DNA of 34,293 nucleotides from Ophioceras dolichostomum (GCA_003049485.1 PYST01000371.1:2242-36534); one strand, 5' to 3'. Counted from the first letter of the stretch, positions 10,060-22,152 are shown. Notes: a model not told the origin generated them from the sequence alone. A program made the numbers and translations.

Positions 10060-13000
10060 TCAAGCTCCCTCCCCACCAACCTTCTCAGCCATAACCGGAT
10101 TTCTCAACTGCAAGAACCCCTCCACCGCCGTATACGGCCCCTGCTGGAAGCCCGGCTTGTCCAAACTCCCCTTCATCTCCACCCCATACGCATTGAACAG
10201 CGTCTCGACGCCCAGTCCTGTGCTCTGCGCCACGGCCGCCGCGCCCTCGCTCTCCGGATCATAAGGCTGCAGCCAGTTCCACTCTGTCCCCTTCAGCGCG
10301 TGCAGCCCCACGGCGACGGTGGGCACATCCCGCCAGTTCTGGGTCGTCAGCAACTGCGCGGCGTTGTAGGGCTGGACATCCTCGGTGAGAGTCATGGGAC
10401 CCGCGTGGAAGAAGGCCGTCATGTTGTTGAGCGCGCCCTGCCACGTCCAGGAGGGGAGCTGGAGGGAGGAGGGAGGTAAAATAGAGGAGTAGGCGTGCAG
10501 GGGCGTGAAGGGTTCGATCACGGCGCCGTAAACTTGCAGACGCGAGTTGCGCCGATCGCTGAAGGCGAGCGGGGAGACGTCGCGGTCTTCGGAGAGGTGG
10601 GCTTGGTGGAAGGCGGTGAAAGTCGGGTAGGTTTCTGTTGTGAGGCGGCGGAGGGGCGGGATCTGACTTGGATCGGCAGAAGGCAAGGGCGCGAAGAAGG
10701 TGTTGATGTGGCCCAGGTCCAGCACGTCCGACGCGGCCGCGTACGGCGTCGTGAGCGAGGTCGTGTCGAAGTAGCCCACGAGCCCGTCGCGCTCGGCCTC
10801 GCGGTTGCCGAGCCGGACCTGGAAGCGGTAGTGCTTGGATTTGTCGTCCGATCGCGCGGGGGGGAGCAGCATGCGCTCCGGCTTGTTGACGGCCGAGTTC
10901 GTGGACTGGATCACCAGCGGGGGAGCGTCGAGCTCGAGACTAAAACCAATGTTGACGAGCGCGAGGGGCTTGCCGACGATCGCGTTGAGGAACTGCGCGT
11001 ACGACGTCGGGGCCGGAGGGAGGTTGTCTTGGGCCGTGACGATCATGTGCCAGAACCCCGTCAGGTAGTCCTTGTCCGAGAGGCGCTCCACCAGCAGGTC
11101 CAGCTGGCGTGTGTCGGCCTGCCGGTCGGGCGACGCGTTGGTGCCCTTGTCGGGCGCGAACGGCTCCCAGCGAGGAGAGGCGATGGTGCCGCCCGCGCCG
11201 CCGAACCGCAGCTCGCGGTAGAAGGTCCCGTCGCCGTAGAACAGCTGGATGCCGTTGTCGGCGTAGTTGGTGATGACCCAGCCCCAGATCGGGTTCTCCC
11301 ACTCGGTCGCGGGACGCCAGGTCGCCGGGTTAGGGATCCCGGTGACGCGCAGCTCGGGAGGGTCGTCGGCGGTGCGCCGCACGAAGCAGGCGTTGAGCCG
11401 GGCGTTCTGGTTGATCGAGGGGGGCAGCTGCAGGTACTCGCACAGCTTCTCGCGGTTCTGTAGGACCGTGTTGGCGTGGTCTTCCTCCTGGTACTTGATC
11501 AGCTGCGGCTCATAGAAGTCGCTGATGCACGGGTAGATCGGGTCCGGGCCTGTGGGCTTGGGCTCCGGGTCGATGCACACGAGCGTCTGGCCGAACTTGT
11601 CGATGATGTTGAGCTTGAGGAACTGGAACTGCCCGTGCGTGACGGGTTTGAAGGGGCAGTAGCCGTTGTCCTCGAAGCGGGTGCGAGCCGCCAAGGGCGT
11701 CAGGGCCGAGTTGTTGTTGATGCGTGCGACGGTCTTGGCCGAGAAGCCAGCGGCCTCAAACACGGCGGCCGAGATGGCCTCGCTGTTGACCGCCCCGTCG
11801 GCACCGACCGTCTTGTTCTCGGGCTTCAGGTGGCTGCCCTGGGAGAGCGTGAGCAGGCCGTCGGTGAAGCCCGACAGCGGCGACGAGAGGTACGCCAGCT
11901 GCCCGATGTTGGCTAGCAGCTGGTCGCGGTCCTCCTTGGGCAGGTACTTGTCCAGCACAGCCGGCGGCGTGTTGGTGAAGAGCTGCTGCACCTTGGCCTG
12001 AAGCGAGAAGCTGGGCTGCGGAAGCATCAGCACCCTGCCGGAGAGTCTGCGCGTGTCGGGCTTGCCGCGCTGCCCGAGCTCTTCCCACAGAGGTTTACCG
12101 GACGGAATCGTGACGCCGTAGCGGACCATCTTGTTGGCAGACAAGCGGGCCGTCTGCTCGTCCAGCTTCCAGTAGTCCCAGGGTACGTGCGTGTACTCGG
12201 CCTCCCACTCTGCGTACAGGGGGAAGAACGGCTGGCGGTTGCCCCACTGGTCTCTCCAACGACCGCCGCTGCCCTTGGGATCGTGGAACTGCGGGAACGC
12301 CTTCCCAGCTGGCGGCACTGGCGGCGCTGGCGGTAGGCCATCGGCGGTCGTCGCCTCAGAGGGCGCGAAGGTTCCTTCAGGCCTGAGCAGATGGAACTCA
12401 GTCAGGAGGTCCTTCCCGGCGGCGCGAAGCTCTGTGGGCAGCTTTGGAAGCAGCACCGGCAGGAACGCCTCGAGTCCGGGAGGAAGCCAGAACATTCCCG
12501 TGTCGGCAGTTTCAAGCCAGTTTATGACCAGCGACGGGAGTCGGATGTTGAGCTTGTCCATGTAGTCGACGGCCCAGCCGGACTCGATGCCGCCGACGAG
12601 CACGGTCGGGTCGCGGCCTCGGAAGAAGAACGGCTCCGTGCCCGGTTTCGCGTTGGCCAGGACATTGCCGTCCCCGGGTACCGCCTCGGCTTCAGTCTGC
12701 AGCGCCTTGACAATGCCATCCAACTGGCTGACGCGAGCGGCAAGCCTGTCGATCTTGGCCGTGATGGCGTCGGCGTCGCGCTTGAACTGCTGGTTCTGCA
12801 GCTCGTCCTTCTTGTTGCCCACGTCGCTGACGTACTTCCACCAGCACGAGAACATGTCCCAGCGGTACTGCAGCAGCGTGCGGTTGCAGGCATCGAGCAT
12901 CGTCTGCGCCTGGTTGAGCTCACGCAGCTTCTTGACGGCCTCCGGGTTCGGCTTCACGGGCTTCCCCTCGGCGTCCTCGCCTGACAGAAAGAAGTGCGTC

Positions 13001-14427
13001 CCGCCCGCCGAGCGCGAGAAGGCCCAGTTGTAGACGGTGTCCTTGGCCTCGCGCTGGGCCTCGACGCCGTCGTCGCGGGCGTGCAGGAGCGAGTAGATGG
13101 CCAAGATGTCCTCCTCCATCTTGTGGATCGACGGCGGGTCGCTACCTTTGCCCTTGCGTGCGCTGCAGTACGACACCAGCGCGTCCATGGGCGTCGTGCC
13201 GACCGAGATGGCGGCCACGTCCTGGTCTCGGAGACGCGCCGCGAACCGGTCCGCCGGCACGTCCTCGGGTTTGTGCTCGTGGTCCCACACCACGCCGTAC
13301 ATGGCGCCGTGGCACATCAGCCGCAGCTGCGTCCGGTCCGCGAGCCAGTCCTCGGGCGGCGAGGCGGCACCCTGGCCGCCCACCATGGCCATCATCAGCG
13401 CCTCGAGGCTCTCGGCGTGCGTGAAGGCGCCGGTCCTCCCGGAGCGCCAGAGCGGATCGGCCTCGGGCTTCCAGTGCCACCCGATCAGGTAGTAGTTGGC
13501 GCGGGCGGAGCTCAGGTAGCTGGGCTCCACGCCCTTCTTCGGGTCGCCGCCGTAGCTGAAGTTGTCCAGCATGCTGAAGACGTTGGCGTTGTGCATCTGG
13601 AAGTCGGCGAACAGCTGGTTGCTGCTCCGGAGCAGGCTGATGTTGGGGGGCGGCGGCTGGTTGGGCTCGCGCGGCTTCTCGGACCACTCCTCGAGCGGGT
13701 ACTTGCGCCCGATGAACACCTCGGCCTGCTGCTCGATGTTGACCTTGGCTCCGGGCTGGCCGACCACGAAGGGCGCCATGTCGGTCTGCAGGTCCATGTC
13801 CAGCGGGATCTTGTCCAGCGACCAGAGGTAGTCGCTCTCGATCACCCAGCCCTGCCACTCCTTGTTCTGGAAATACGGCCGGGCCGACGCGGGTTGGATA
13901 CTGTCCGTCTCAAGCTTGCGGACGACGAGCCACCGCGTCGGCGGCTCGATGAACTCAGGAGTCGTCGTCGTCTCGGTAGCTGCTGCTGCTGCTTCTGCTG
14001 CTGGCGACGGAGCTCTACCGCCTGATAGCTCCGGGGCGTCCATGCCACGCTTGAGCCGGTCCTGCCTGCGACGCTCGGCCGGCGCCGCATCGGACGCGGC
14101 CAGACCGGAGCGGTAGCAGCGAGGCAGACTCCAGTGGAGGTACACGCCGTGTCGGTGACGGAGGGGCTTCGGTGGACGAGCACCTAGGTCCGTCAGCCGC
14201 GAGTTCATGCCGGCGGGCGCCGAGCTGTGGAGGTCCGCATGGTTCTGGACATCACTCTGCAGCAGGAAATTGTCGAGCCGCAGGAAGGTGTAGTTGGGCT
14301 GCGTGATGGGCGCGATGCGAGCGCCCTTGTCATCCGGCTCGCCGGTGCCGCACACGGCCGGGTTCAGCACGAAGGCTTCGAGCTGCACCGGCACGAGGAC
14401 CGGGTCGCTGCTGGTGCCGGAAGCCAT
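10060..14427 (-). CDS. Giant hypothetical protein 1 (1455 residues, bacterial-like)
   Basis: Single uninterrupted 4.4 kb frame from the ATG at 14427 (MASGTSSDPV) with no intron needed. There is no signal peptide, membrane helix or catalytic motif I recognise. The N-terminus carries ARIAPITQPNYTFLRLDNFL (about 36-55) and GVYLHWSLPRCYRSG (about 94-108). Then come RWLVVRKLETDS (about 165), DLQTDMAPFVVGQPG (about 212) and a Phe/Tyr/Trp-rich globular part. A helical, probably coiled-coil stretch lies at about 490-580 (repeated Ala/Leu/Gln/Lys heptad-like pattern), and the C-terminal half is rich in beta-like segments with Pro/Ala linkers. I associate GVYLHW-type proteins with uncharacterised very large proteins found in bacteria and some fungi, but cannot name a family. 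The gene is divergent from giant gene 2. Whether it is a structural, enzymatic or toxin-related protein cannot be told from sequence. Confidence 0.85.
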   Translation of the reverse strand: MASGTSSDPVLVPVQLEAFVLNPAVCGTGEPDDKGARIAPITQPNYTFLRLDNFLLQSDVQNHADLHSSAPAGMNSRLTDLGARPPKPLRHRHGVYLHWSLPRCYRSGLAASDAAPAERRRQDRLKRGMDAPELSGGRAPSPAAEAAAAATETTTTPEFIEPPTRWLVVRKLETDSIQPASARPYFQNKEWQGWVIESDYLWSLDKIPLDMDLQTDMAPFVVGQPGAKVNIEQQAEVFIGRKYPLEEWSEKPREPNQPPPPNISLLRSSNQLFADFQMHNANVFSMLDNFSYGGDPKKGVEPSYLSSARANYYLIGWHWKPEADPLWRSGRTGAFTHAESLEALMMAMVGGQGAASPPEDWLADRTQLRLMCHGAMYGVVWDHEHKPEDVPADRFAARLRDQDVAAISVGTTPMDALVSYCSARKGKGSDPPSIHKMEEDILAIYSLLHARDDGVEAQREAKDTVYNWAFSRSAGGTHFFLSGEDAEGKPVKPNPEAVKKLRELNQAQTMLDACNRTLLQYRWDMFSCWWKYVSDVGNKKDELQNQQFKRDADAITAKIDRLAARVSQLDGIVKALQTEAEAVPGDGNVLANAKPGTEPFFFRGRDPTVLVGGIESGWAVDYMDKLNIRLPSLVINWLETADTGMFWLPPGLEAFLPVLLPKLPTELRAAGKDLLTEFHLLRPEGTFAPSEATTADGLPPAPPVPPAGKAFPQFHDPKGSGGRWRDQWGNRQPFFPLYAEWEAEYTHVPWDYWKLDEQTARLSANKMVRYGVTIPSGKPLWEELGQRGKPDTRRLSGRVLMLPQPSFSLQAKVQQLFTNTPPAVLDKYLPKEDRDQLLANIGQLAYLSSPLSGFTDGLLTLSQGSHLKPENKTVGADGAVNSEAISAAVFEAAGFSAKTVARINNNSALTPLAARTRFEDNGYCPFKPVTHGQFQFLKLNIIDKFGQTLVCIDPEPKPTGPDPIYPCISDFYEPQLIKYQEEDHANTVLQNREKLCEYLQLPPSINQNARLNACFVRRTADDPPELRVTGIPNPATWRPATEWENPIWGWVITNYADNGIQLFYGDGTFYRELRFGGAGGTIASPRWEPFAPDKGTNASPDRQADTRQLDLLVERLSDKDYLTGFWHMIVTAQDNLPPAPTSYAQFLNAIVGKPLALVNIGFSLELDAPPLVIQSTNSAVNKPERMLLPPARSDDKSKHYRFQVRLGNREAERDGLVGYFDTTSLTTPYAAASDVLDLGHINTFFAPLPSADPSQIPPLRRLTTETYPTFTAFHQAHLSEDRDVSPLAFSDRRNSRLQVYGAVIEPFTPLHAYSSILPPSSLQLPSWTWQGALNNMTAFFHAGPMTLTEDVQPYNAAQLLTTQNWRDVPTVAVGLHALKGTEWNWLQPYDPESEGAAAVAQSTGLGVETLFNAYGVEMKGSLDKPGFQQGPYTAVEGFLQLRNPVMAEKVGGEGA

Positions 14428-14867
14428 GGATGATGATGACGATGATGGCGCTCAATGTTTTGTGGGTTGTGATAAGTGAGATGGAGGGCTAAGGAGATTG
14501 ATGGGACAGCTGGGCCTGTCTTCCACTATGATATCAAGTGATGCTTAACTGGTACTTACTGCTGCCATCAACTGGTTAACAGACAGCTCCTTCCTTTCCC
14601 CGACCAGAAGGAATAAGACGGGTGAGGTAGAGAAAAGCACCTAGAGGCCGTATCAGAGCCTGCAACGTCTCGTGTCTCGCACCGCACGTATTTCTGTGAT
14701 GGGTCCCGCCTTATAGGGGACGATATGGCGTGCAGTATGCGCTAGTACACTGGGAATCCAGAAAAAAATCTGCAGGACTCTTCGTGGATACTCTTCGTCG
14801 AAGGTTTCCGGGTAAACGGGGCATCAGAGTGTTGCCCAACGGTGACGGCTTGAGGTAACAGGACATG

Positions 14868-14869
<2 letters not shown>

Positions 14870-14899
<30 letters not shown>
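14870..14899. repeat. (CT)15 microsatellite
   Basis: A perfect CT dinucleotide run of 30 nt, about 440 bp upstream of giant gene 1. CT-rich tracts are common in fungal promoters, so it could influence the divergent promoter, but this is not shown. Confidence 0.9.
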
Positions 14900-14903
<4 letters not shown>

Positions 14904-15710
14904 CAGCGCACCAGTCTACCAACCTATTGATGCAGGTCAATCACCGCCTCTGCGTAGCCCCTCTCTAAGAGCAGACAGACAGAACAGCGAGAGTGTGGAG
15001 GGCAGCGACTCACTCGCCATCGAACACGACTGGCCCTGCCACCCACCGCCTGCAGCCTGCGTCCTCCAGACCAGCAGACGAAGAAGCAGTCGCCGCATCG
15101 CGATAACTGCATAATTCCGTGCCCGAATGTCGATTGCCTCCCACCCTTCGATAGTTCAGGCGCTTCTGGCCACGGCGTATTAGACTGTCTTGGACAATAT
15201 TGATGGAAAAAGTGATGAGGGAGGAGTGCATGATGCCGTCGCAGGAAGTTTTCGGGGCTGAAAATGTCTGGGCGTTGCATTCGACCCCGCAGTACCCGCA
15301 CCTTGTTGGCCGCCCGCTCCCTGGGCGTGGCCGTATTTCCAGCCCTAGTTCAGTCTGGTGTCTGGTGTGAAATGGGCCCTGCAGCAAGCATGCCGCTCCA
15401 CTGGATGGAACCTTGGCGCTGTACGAGACCCTCAATCCGTGCGTTTCCTACATCCCAGAGCGCCACCACATGCTTCCGGCCAGCTGAATGGCGAAAACAC
15501 GGCGACACATCCGGGGATACGGACGTACACTTGCCTTGCCCAAAAGCCTCAAACGACGCCAATCCGAGCGGGTCATAGGAGAAGAAGAGAGCGGTGAGCA
15601 TGCAACGCAAGGAGACCAAGAAGCACGAGATTAATCGCAGTCAGCCAGCCAGCCCGAAAAAGATCCCGTGTCCCGCTTGACTTCACAAGTTCTCGCCCGG
15701 CTTTTGGACG

Positions 15711-15737
15711 CTGCTGCTGCTGCTGCTGCTGCTGCTG
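15711..15737. repeat. (CTG)9 microsatellite
   Basis: Nine perfect CTG copies in the divergent intergenic region. Any homopolymer frames it creates are not supported as coding. Confidence 0.9.
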
Positions 15738-16619
15738 ACGTGGCTGACCAACGACGAAAGCAGAGGATGTCACCCGCAGCAATGGCCGAGACTCCAGCCG
15801 GCGGCGAGACGGCAGCTCAGGCGGCATCTCAGGTGGGAACAGACCGCTCGAGACCGCAGGACTAACCCGTTTGGATCCGGGGGCTTGAGACTGCATGGAA
15901 TTATTGTTTCGGAAGCAGCTCAGCAGTCCAAAGGGTGCCGGCGGCAGTCATCGCGGCCTTTTTGTACCTCTACTCTCTGCGATGTACCTCTCCTTTCCCC
16001 TCCTTCCCCTTCCTTCCAAGTGGAGTACATTGTCGTATTATCGCGGAAAGGGAAAAGTGAGGGGCGCGGCGGGAAGGCGGCTAGGCAAGCGCTTGAGATT
16101 CTGAGACTACCTACCTAATCCCTTAGTACCGAGCTGCCAATGGTCGCGGGGTGCCGGAGCGAAGAGTCCTGAAGAGGATTGGAGAGATCTGATGAAGGAC
16201 ATGGCCGATGCTGAGCCCCCGTGCCTGCCTCGAGCAACCCGTACAGACGAATCTTAGCGGTCTAGCTGCGCGGCCAGAGAAAGTGTATGTTGACAGCGAC
16301 GGCAACCTGCTGCCAGTGGCCGGATACTCGAATACCCTTACCGGCTCGCCTCGGCCAAGTCATGCCCAGCACTCGCTTGGGCGACTCTGAATAGCCTCAG
16401 CTACGTGTGAACGACCTTACCTACCTAGGTGCACATCATTTTGTATCGCAAGGGCCGGAACGCTTCACAGCACCGCACAACAACACACCGTCCGTCACCA
16501 GGGGGTCCCAACGGCAGCAGCTCCTCGGAAAGCGAGGCGGCTCAACCAGAGTCGTCTTCCGGTACGACTGCCGGACCATCAACTGACTCCCCAAGACCTG
16601 GAGACTGGAAGATTCGAGG

Positions 16620-19600
16620 ATGCCTTACTCCATCTACGCCAGCAGTGCTGGCCAAGTCCCCGGCGAAACCATCAGGGTGCTCGACGCCGGCAGCGCTACC
16701 GACACCTTCATCGCATCCCTCAACAAGTCCAAGGTGCTCATCCTGAAGGACACACCCAACAACACCACCGACACTCCCCTTGACGCCTCCGATGAGACAG
16801 GAAAATGGTTTGCGCGCCTCGGCCCGGGTGCCGTGGTATCGCTGCGGATGGATGGCGAGGCGACGACCCCTGCAGCGTCGCGGAACATCAGTCACTTCGT
16901 CGTCCAGTTCCCGGCTCCGTGGCCCATGGCCTTCAGCTCGGCCCAGAGCGTGCTCCTTTTCACCTTCGGCACCTTGGTGTCGGGTGGGCCTCGCATCCCC
17001 GTCCCGGGCATCGACTCCAAGGGCGGTATGCTCACTCTGGGGCTGGACTTCACCCGCACGACCGGGATCAGCACCAAAGTCTCCGAGCTGATGAAGTTCG
17101 CGGGGCTCTCTGCCATGGCCGCCTTCATGCCCGGTTCCATCACGAACATGACCGCCACACTGGACAAGCCGGCCCAGGGACAGCAGCCCAATCGCAACGC
17201 GCTGTGGTTCGTCCCCGGGATCGCCAACCAGACCACAGTCCGACTGTATTTCCGCCTGCCGGTCGTGGATAAGCTCGGAGCCCTCCTGGGCATGGCGCTG
17301 CCTGGTCTCACGATCAACAGCGCCGATCTCGTCTGCAACAAGAGGTCAATCCAGGCCCAGACCGAGCGGGGCACGCTGGCCGTCGACCAAGGAGAGCTCA
17401 TTTTCAACATCGAGTGTTCGGCCAAGGCCCAATCCGCAGCCACTGCCGTCAACCTGCAGGCCAGTGTCGAGTTTGGGGCGGGGAACATCAGCCTCACCTT
17501 CCTGGTCAAAGACACCCCCAACGCGTTTCAGGGGCTCCTGCAATGGCTTGCCAGCATCTCCGGAGACTCCGCCATGGAGTTTTTCGTGGGCAACATGTTA
17601 TCCAAGGAGGAGAGCGGCGACAAGATCATCACGAGCTTCAGCCTTCGTCGAATCAGAATCGGTCTGGACACCAACGTGAACGCGGATAACCCCACGCTGT
17701 CCGAGTTCAGCTTCGACGTCGAGGCGCTGGCCAGCTTCGGGAGCCGCGAAGGCCAGCCTCCCGCCGCGTTCCTCCTCTCGTACGACTGGAACGCGGAGAG
17801 CGGTGGCTTCGGCACCCTCAGCGGCAGGTTCTGGAACGACTACGACGATGATGGCCTGTTGGTGGCGGACCTCTCGCCCTACTTCGAGCCCTGGACGGTG
17901 TTGCTGCCCGTCATCAACCCGACGCCGGCCAAGTTCATCGACCTGACCTGCATCATCCCCGGCGTCGACTCGATCGAGAACATCCCCGACCGCGTCCCCA
18001 CGGTCATCACGCGCGCCTACCTCGAGCTCTCCAACCAGAGCTTCGCCATCGGCGGCACCATAACCTCGCTCAAGGACACGGAGACGAGGACCAAGTCGTC
18101 GATCCCGCAGCCCTACCTCGGCGACCTCGAGCTGGACGCCGCCTTCGAGTGGGGCGAGAGCAAGTCGTTCAAGCTGGACCTCCTGATCAGCGCGGGCCTG
18201 ACGCCCAGCGAGTCGTCCACGAACCAGACCACGGCCCTCCTGTCGGGCGCTCTGAACTACGACTCCTCGGTGAAGACGTGGCACCTCAAGGCGTCGCTCA
18301 CGGGGCTCTACGCCTCGACGCTGGCCGAGTTCTTCGACAAGGACTCCAGGGACCACGTCATGCCGCTGATCGACTCGATCGCCATCGAAAACATCACCGT
18401 CGAGTACACGTACGTCGGCGTCGACACTACCACAAGTGGCGGGGGGACCGGGACTGGCGGAACCGGCAAGGCCACCCAGTCCGCCACGAGCGACTTCACC
18501 CTGATGGGAAAGCTGCTGATCGCGTCGCTAGAGCTGAACCTGAAGTACCACTACGACAAGAAAGGGTGGGAGTTCTTCGCGACGCTCAACCCGCAGGATC
18601 GCGAGACCACCATTAGGGACGTGATCAAGTCCATGCTGAGCGCCGACACGCTCGACCTGCCCGACTTTATAGGCAATACGAAGTTTGTGGGTGAGGACAG
18701 CGACGCGTTGCGGATCGACATCAGCAAGAAGACGCTCGATGGCGACGACGACGATAAGGAGGATGAGGAGGGGGGTGAGGGTAGTAGCAGCAGCAATAAC
18801 GAGCTGAACACTATCGCTCCTGCCGCCGCTGGCACCGGCGATGGTGGCAATGCCGGCGACGAGAAGGCGCCCGTAACGGCGTTCCACCTCGTCGTGCAGC
18901 TCCGTCTGGGCGACCTCCAGCTCATCTTCGCCCAGCTCCACAGCAGCGACTGGGGGGTCACGGCCCCACCCAAGCGTCTCGTGAAGGTCGCGCTCATGGC
19001 CCTGCCCTTCAAGGTCGAGGTGCCCCTCATCGGCGACCTCACCCAGCCGTTCGACCAGATGTACTTCGTGTGGGTGCAGGACCCGCCTCCGCCCGCCGCG
19101 AAGGGCACGGTGGCCGACAAGAACGCACCCGCTCGCGTCGCGGGCCTCACGAGGCGCGACCTCAAGCAGCTGAACACGGCCATAGCCGACAAGCTCATCG
19201 TCAAGGACAAGTTCAAGGACCCCACCCCCGCAGACCTGCTCCTAGCCGCGGGCTGTCACGTGGCCGTCATCACCAAGGACGACGCCGGCACGAGGTCGTG
19301 CCTGATCACGTACCAGTTCATGAAGCCCGCGGCCGACTCTGAAGGAGCCAAGCCTGCCCCTGCGCCAGCCCGCCTCGCGGGCCCTTCTCCTTCCGACAGC
19401 CATGCCCTCGCGGCACCAGCGGCGGCAGCAGCAACGCCCGAGAAAGAAGACGACGCCGCCGGCCCGTCGGCCACAGCGCCCTACAAGAAGAAGGCCGGCC
19501 CCTTGTCCATCAGCAACATCGGCCTCAAGTACAAGAACAAGAAGATCCGCATCCAGTTCGACGCCAACTTCGACCTGGGCCCGCTCGCCTTCAAGCTGAT

Positions 19601-22152
19601 GGGCTTCAGCATCGGCGTCGGGCTCGAGTCCCTCACCTCCGCGCCGGACCTGGACGTCGACATCGAGGGCCTCGCCTGCGCGTTCTCGAAGCCGCCCCTG
19701 ACCATCGCGGGCCTGATCCGGCACGGCAACACGGGCGAGCTCGACTACTACGCCGGAGGGCTCGTCGTGGGGTTCGTCCCCTACCAGTTCATGGCCGCGG
19801 GGTTCTACGGCGCCGCGAAGCCCAAGAACGGGCCCGAGTTCACGAGCGTCTTCGTGTTCGCGAAGCTGAACGGCCCGCTGATCACGCTCGAGTTCGCCGA
19901 GATCGCGGGCATCACGGGGGGTGTGGGCTACAACTCGGCCGTGCGCCTGCCAAGACCGGAGCAGATCGCCGACTTCCCGTTCGTCGCGTCGGACGCCAGC
20001 GTCGCGGGCGCCGAGAACGCGCTGGAGGCGCTGCAGAAGCTGACGGACCCGGGCCCGGACGGCTGGTTCTACCCCGAGAACGACCGGTTCTGGGTTGCGG
20101 TCGGCATGAAGGTGACGGCCCTGCAGATGATCGCGCTCGACACGGTCGTGATGGTGCGGTTCGGCAGCGGCGTGCAGCTCGTGATCCTCGCGGTGGCCGT
20201 CATCGACATACCCTTCGCCAAGGCGCCACTGAAGTACAGCCACGTCGAGCTGGGCATCATGGTCGTCGTCGACTTCGAGTACGGCGTGTTCAAGGCCGAG
20301 GCCCAGCTGTCCCCGCGCAGCTACATCTTCCACCCGGACTGCAACCTTACGGGGGGCGCCGCGCTGTACTACTGGTTCGACGCGCCGAGGGCCGACCCGT
20401 CCCTCACCGGCCAGTTCGTCTTCACGCTCGGCGGCTACCACCAGGCCTTCGCCGTGCCCATCGGCTACCCCAACCCACCCCGGCTGGCGATATCCTGGAC
20501 GCTCGGCAAGTTCCTGAGCATTCGCGGGGAGGCCTACTTCGCCATCACCCCCAAGGCGTGCATGGGAGGCGGCAGGCTGAGGGCCACGTTCAAGGCGGGG
20601 CCCATCAAGGCGTGGTTCGACGCCTTCGCGGACTTCCTCATCAACTACAAGCCGTTCCACTTCCTGGCGTCCGCGGGCGTGAGCGTCGGGGTGGCCATCG
20701 AGATCGACCTGTGGTTCACGAGCTTCACGCTCGAGGCCGAGGTCTCGGCCAGGCTCGACCTGTGGGGGCCGCCGCTTGCGGGACGCGTCGAGGTCGATCT
20801 GTGGGTGTGCAGCTTCACGATCAGCTTTGGCGACGACGACGAGGGACCGCTGCCGGTGGGGCTTGTCGAGTTTTACGAGCTCGTGCTGCAGGCCAGCGAG
20901 TCGGGCAAGAAGCCTGTTGCCGCCGTGGGGCCGAGGGGAATTGCTGCCGCTGCGCTGCCGTCCGTGGCTGCTGCGGAGCGCGAGGCGGAGGAGGACGAGG
21001 ACGAGGAAGACGCCGACGAGGAGATCGTCAGTCCTTCGGTCTCCCGCGCCGTCGCAGCTCCCGTCGCTACCCTAGCCTCCTCCTCTTCAATCCCGACACG
21101 CCCCAATAACGAAGGCCACGACTTCCTCGCCCAGACCGGCCTGATGAACTCGTCCGACTCGCCCGAGAAGCCTCCCAACCCGGTCTGGACCGTGCGGGGC
21201 GGCGTCTTCTCGTTCGTGATCGGGTGCAAGATGGCCATCAACGAGGTGAGGCTGGACCGGATCGGCGACTTCGTCCCCGATTCGGACGAGGACAACGAAG
21301 AGACGCTGCTGGTCATGACGTACGGCGACGAGGGCAAGGGTGTGGACGTGTTCGGAAAGCCGATGCGACTGCTCAGCCCGATGTCGTCGACGCTCACGGT
21401 GCAGTTCTCGCAGGATGGCGTTTCTGGTGGAGAGCTGGGGTGGCGGTTTGAGGAGCATGTTAAGAGCGTGCCGAGGGGGTTGTGGGCCAAGTGTAAGTCC
21501 TTTTTGTCTCTATCCTCTTCCATTCTCTTCCCATTTCCCCTCCAGGTCCCCTTCCCTCCACTCTTGCTCCTCGTCCAGCGAAGTAGGTACCCAAAGCGGT
21601 CAATTAACCAATACGATCCCATTCACTTGCCTTGTCATCAACCGGCAAAAACAAACAGACAACATAAACGAGGACCCCAACCTGAAACGAGACAACAACA
21701 TCGCCACCCTCCTCAACGCGTCAGACGGCTCGATACCCCTGCTGATGGGCGTGCTCATCACCGCCCCTCCCCCGCGCAAGTCCCGCGACCCTTTCCCAGT
21801 CTACAACATCAAGGACGCGTCCCTCCAGCGCCTGACAGCCGAGAGGCCGTTCCCTAGCCCCTCGCCAGTGTCGCGCCTGTGGGAGCCGGCCGAGCCTTTC
21901 TCGGGCGACGATCAGGGGGAGGTGTCGAAGCAGTATGCGGCTGTGAAGAGTACGTGGACGACGCCTGGGTTCGGGGTGGGCGACCCTGATGGTGGGGTGG
22001 ATGGAGGAGGCCAGGCCGGGTTCGTGAGCGGTTGGGCCAAGGCGCTGGGATGGGCGAGCGAGAAGTTGTCGGGGAAGATGGCGGCTATGCCGAAGAGGGT
22101 GAGGAATGGGTTTGAGAATATGTATGTCGCTGCGCCGTTGATTAGTGTGTAG
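16620..22152 (+). CDS. Giant DUF6603-like protein (1788 residues)
   Basis: Two exons, 16620-21492 and 21659-22152, joined in phase 1 by an intron (donor GTAAGT, acceptor AAACAG). The start is the ATG at 16620 (MPYSIYASSA). The first 700 residues are beta-rich repeated-looking segments. They are followed by an acidic linker (about 707-755) and an Ala/Pro-rich linker (about 910-960). The core at about 960-1405 contains DLGPLAFKLMGFSIGVGLES, LDYYAGGLVVGFVPYQFMAA, EIAGITGGVGYNSAVRLPRP and KAGPIKAWFDAFADFLINYK. This resembles the DUF6603 family of very large bacterial and fungal proteins of unknown function. An acidic stretch (about 1450-1480) separates the core from a C-terminal region ending in the second exon. 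There is no signal peptide. Function is unknown; I assign the family from memory, not from a search. Confidence 0.85.
21493..21658 (+). other. Intron of the DUF6603-like gene
   Basis: A GT-AG intron of 166 nt with a perfect GTAAGT donor at 21493 and acceptor AAACAG ending at 21658; a TTAAC branch-like motif lies near 21605. It splits a Tyr codon (T + AC). The first-exon frame stays open into the intron up to 21857, but the downstream frame has the more protein-like sequence. Confidence 0.8.

Larger units (their letters stand above)
14428..16619. other. Shared divergent intergenic region of the two giant genes
   Basis: A 2.2 kb region lying head-to-head between giant genes 1 and 2; it must contain both promoters. 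It includes a (CT)15 tract and a (CTG)9 tract. Open frames of 60-140 codons exist on both strands. One minus-strand frame (15896-15573) has a Gln run from the CTG repeat and a hydrophobic tail, but nothing supports it as a gene. Confidence 0.5.

Noticed and set aside
15573..15896. Minus-strand frame with a Gln run and hydrophobic tail
   Set aside because: Gln run comes from the CTG repeat; no supporting homology, splice signals or context.
19242..20660. A 472-codon open frame antisense to the DUF6603-like gene
   Set aside because: Same shadow effect of GC-rich third positions; no conserved features.
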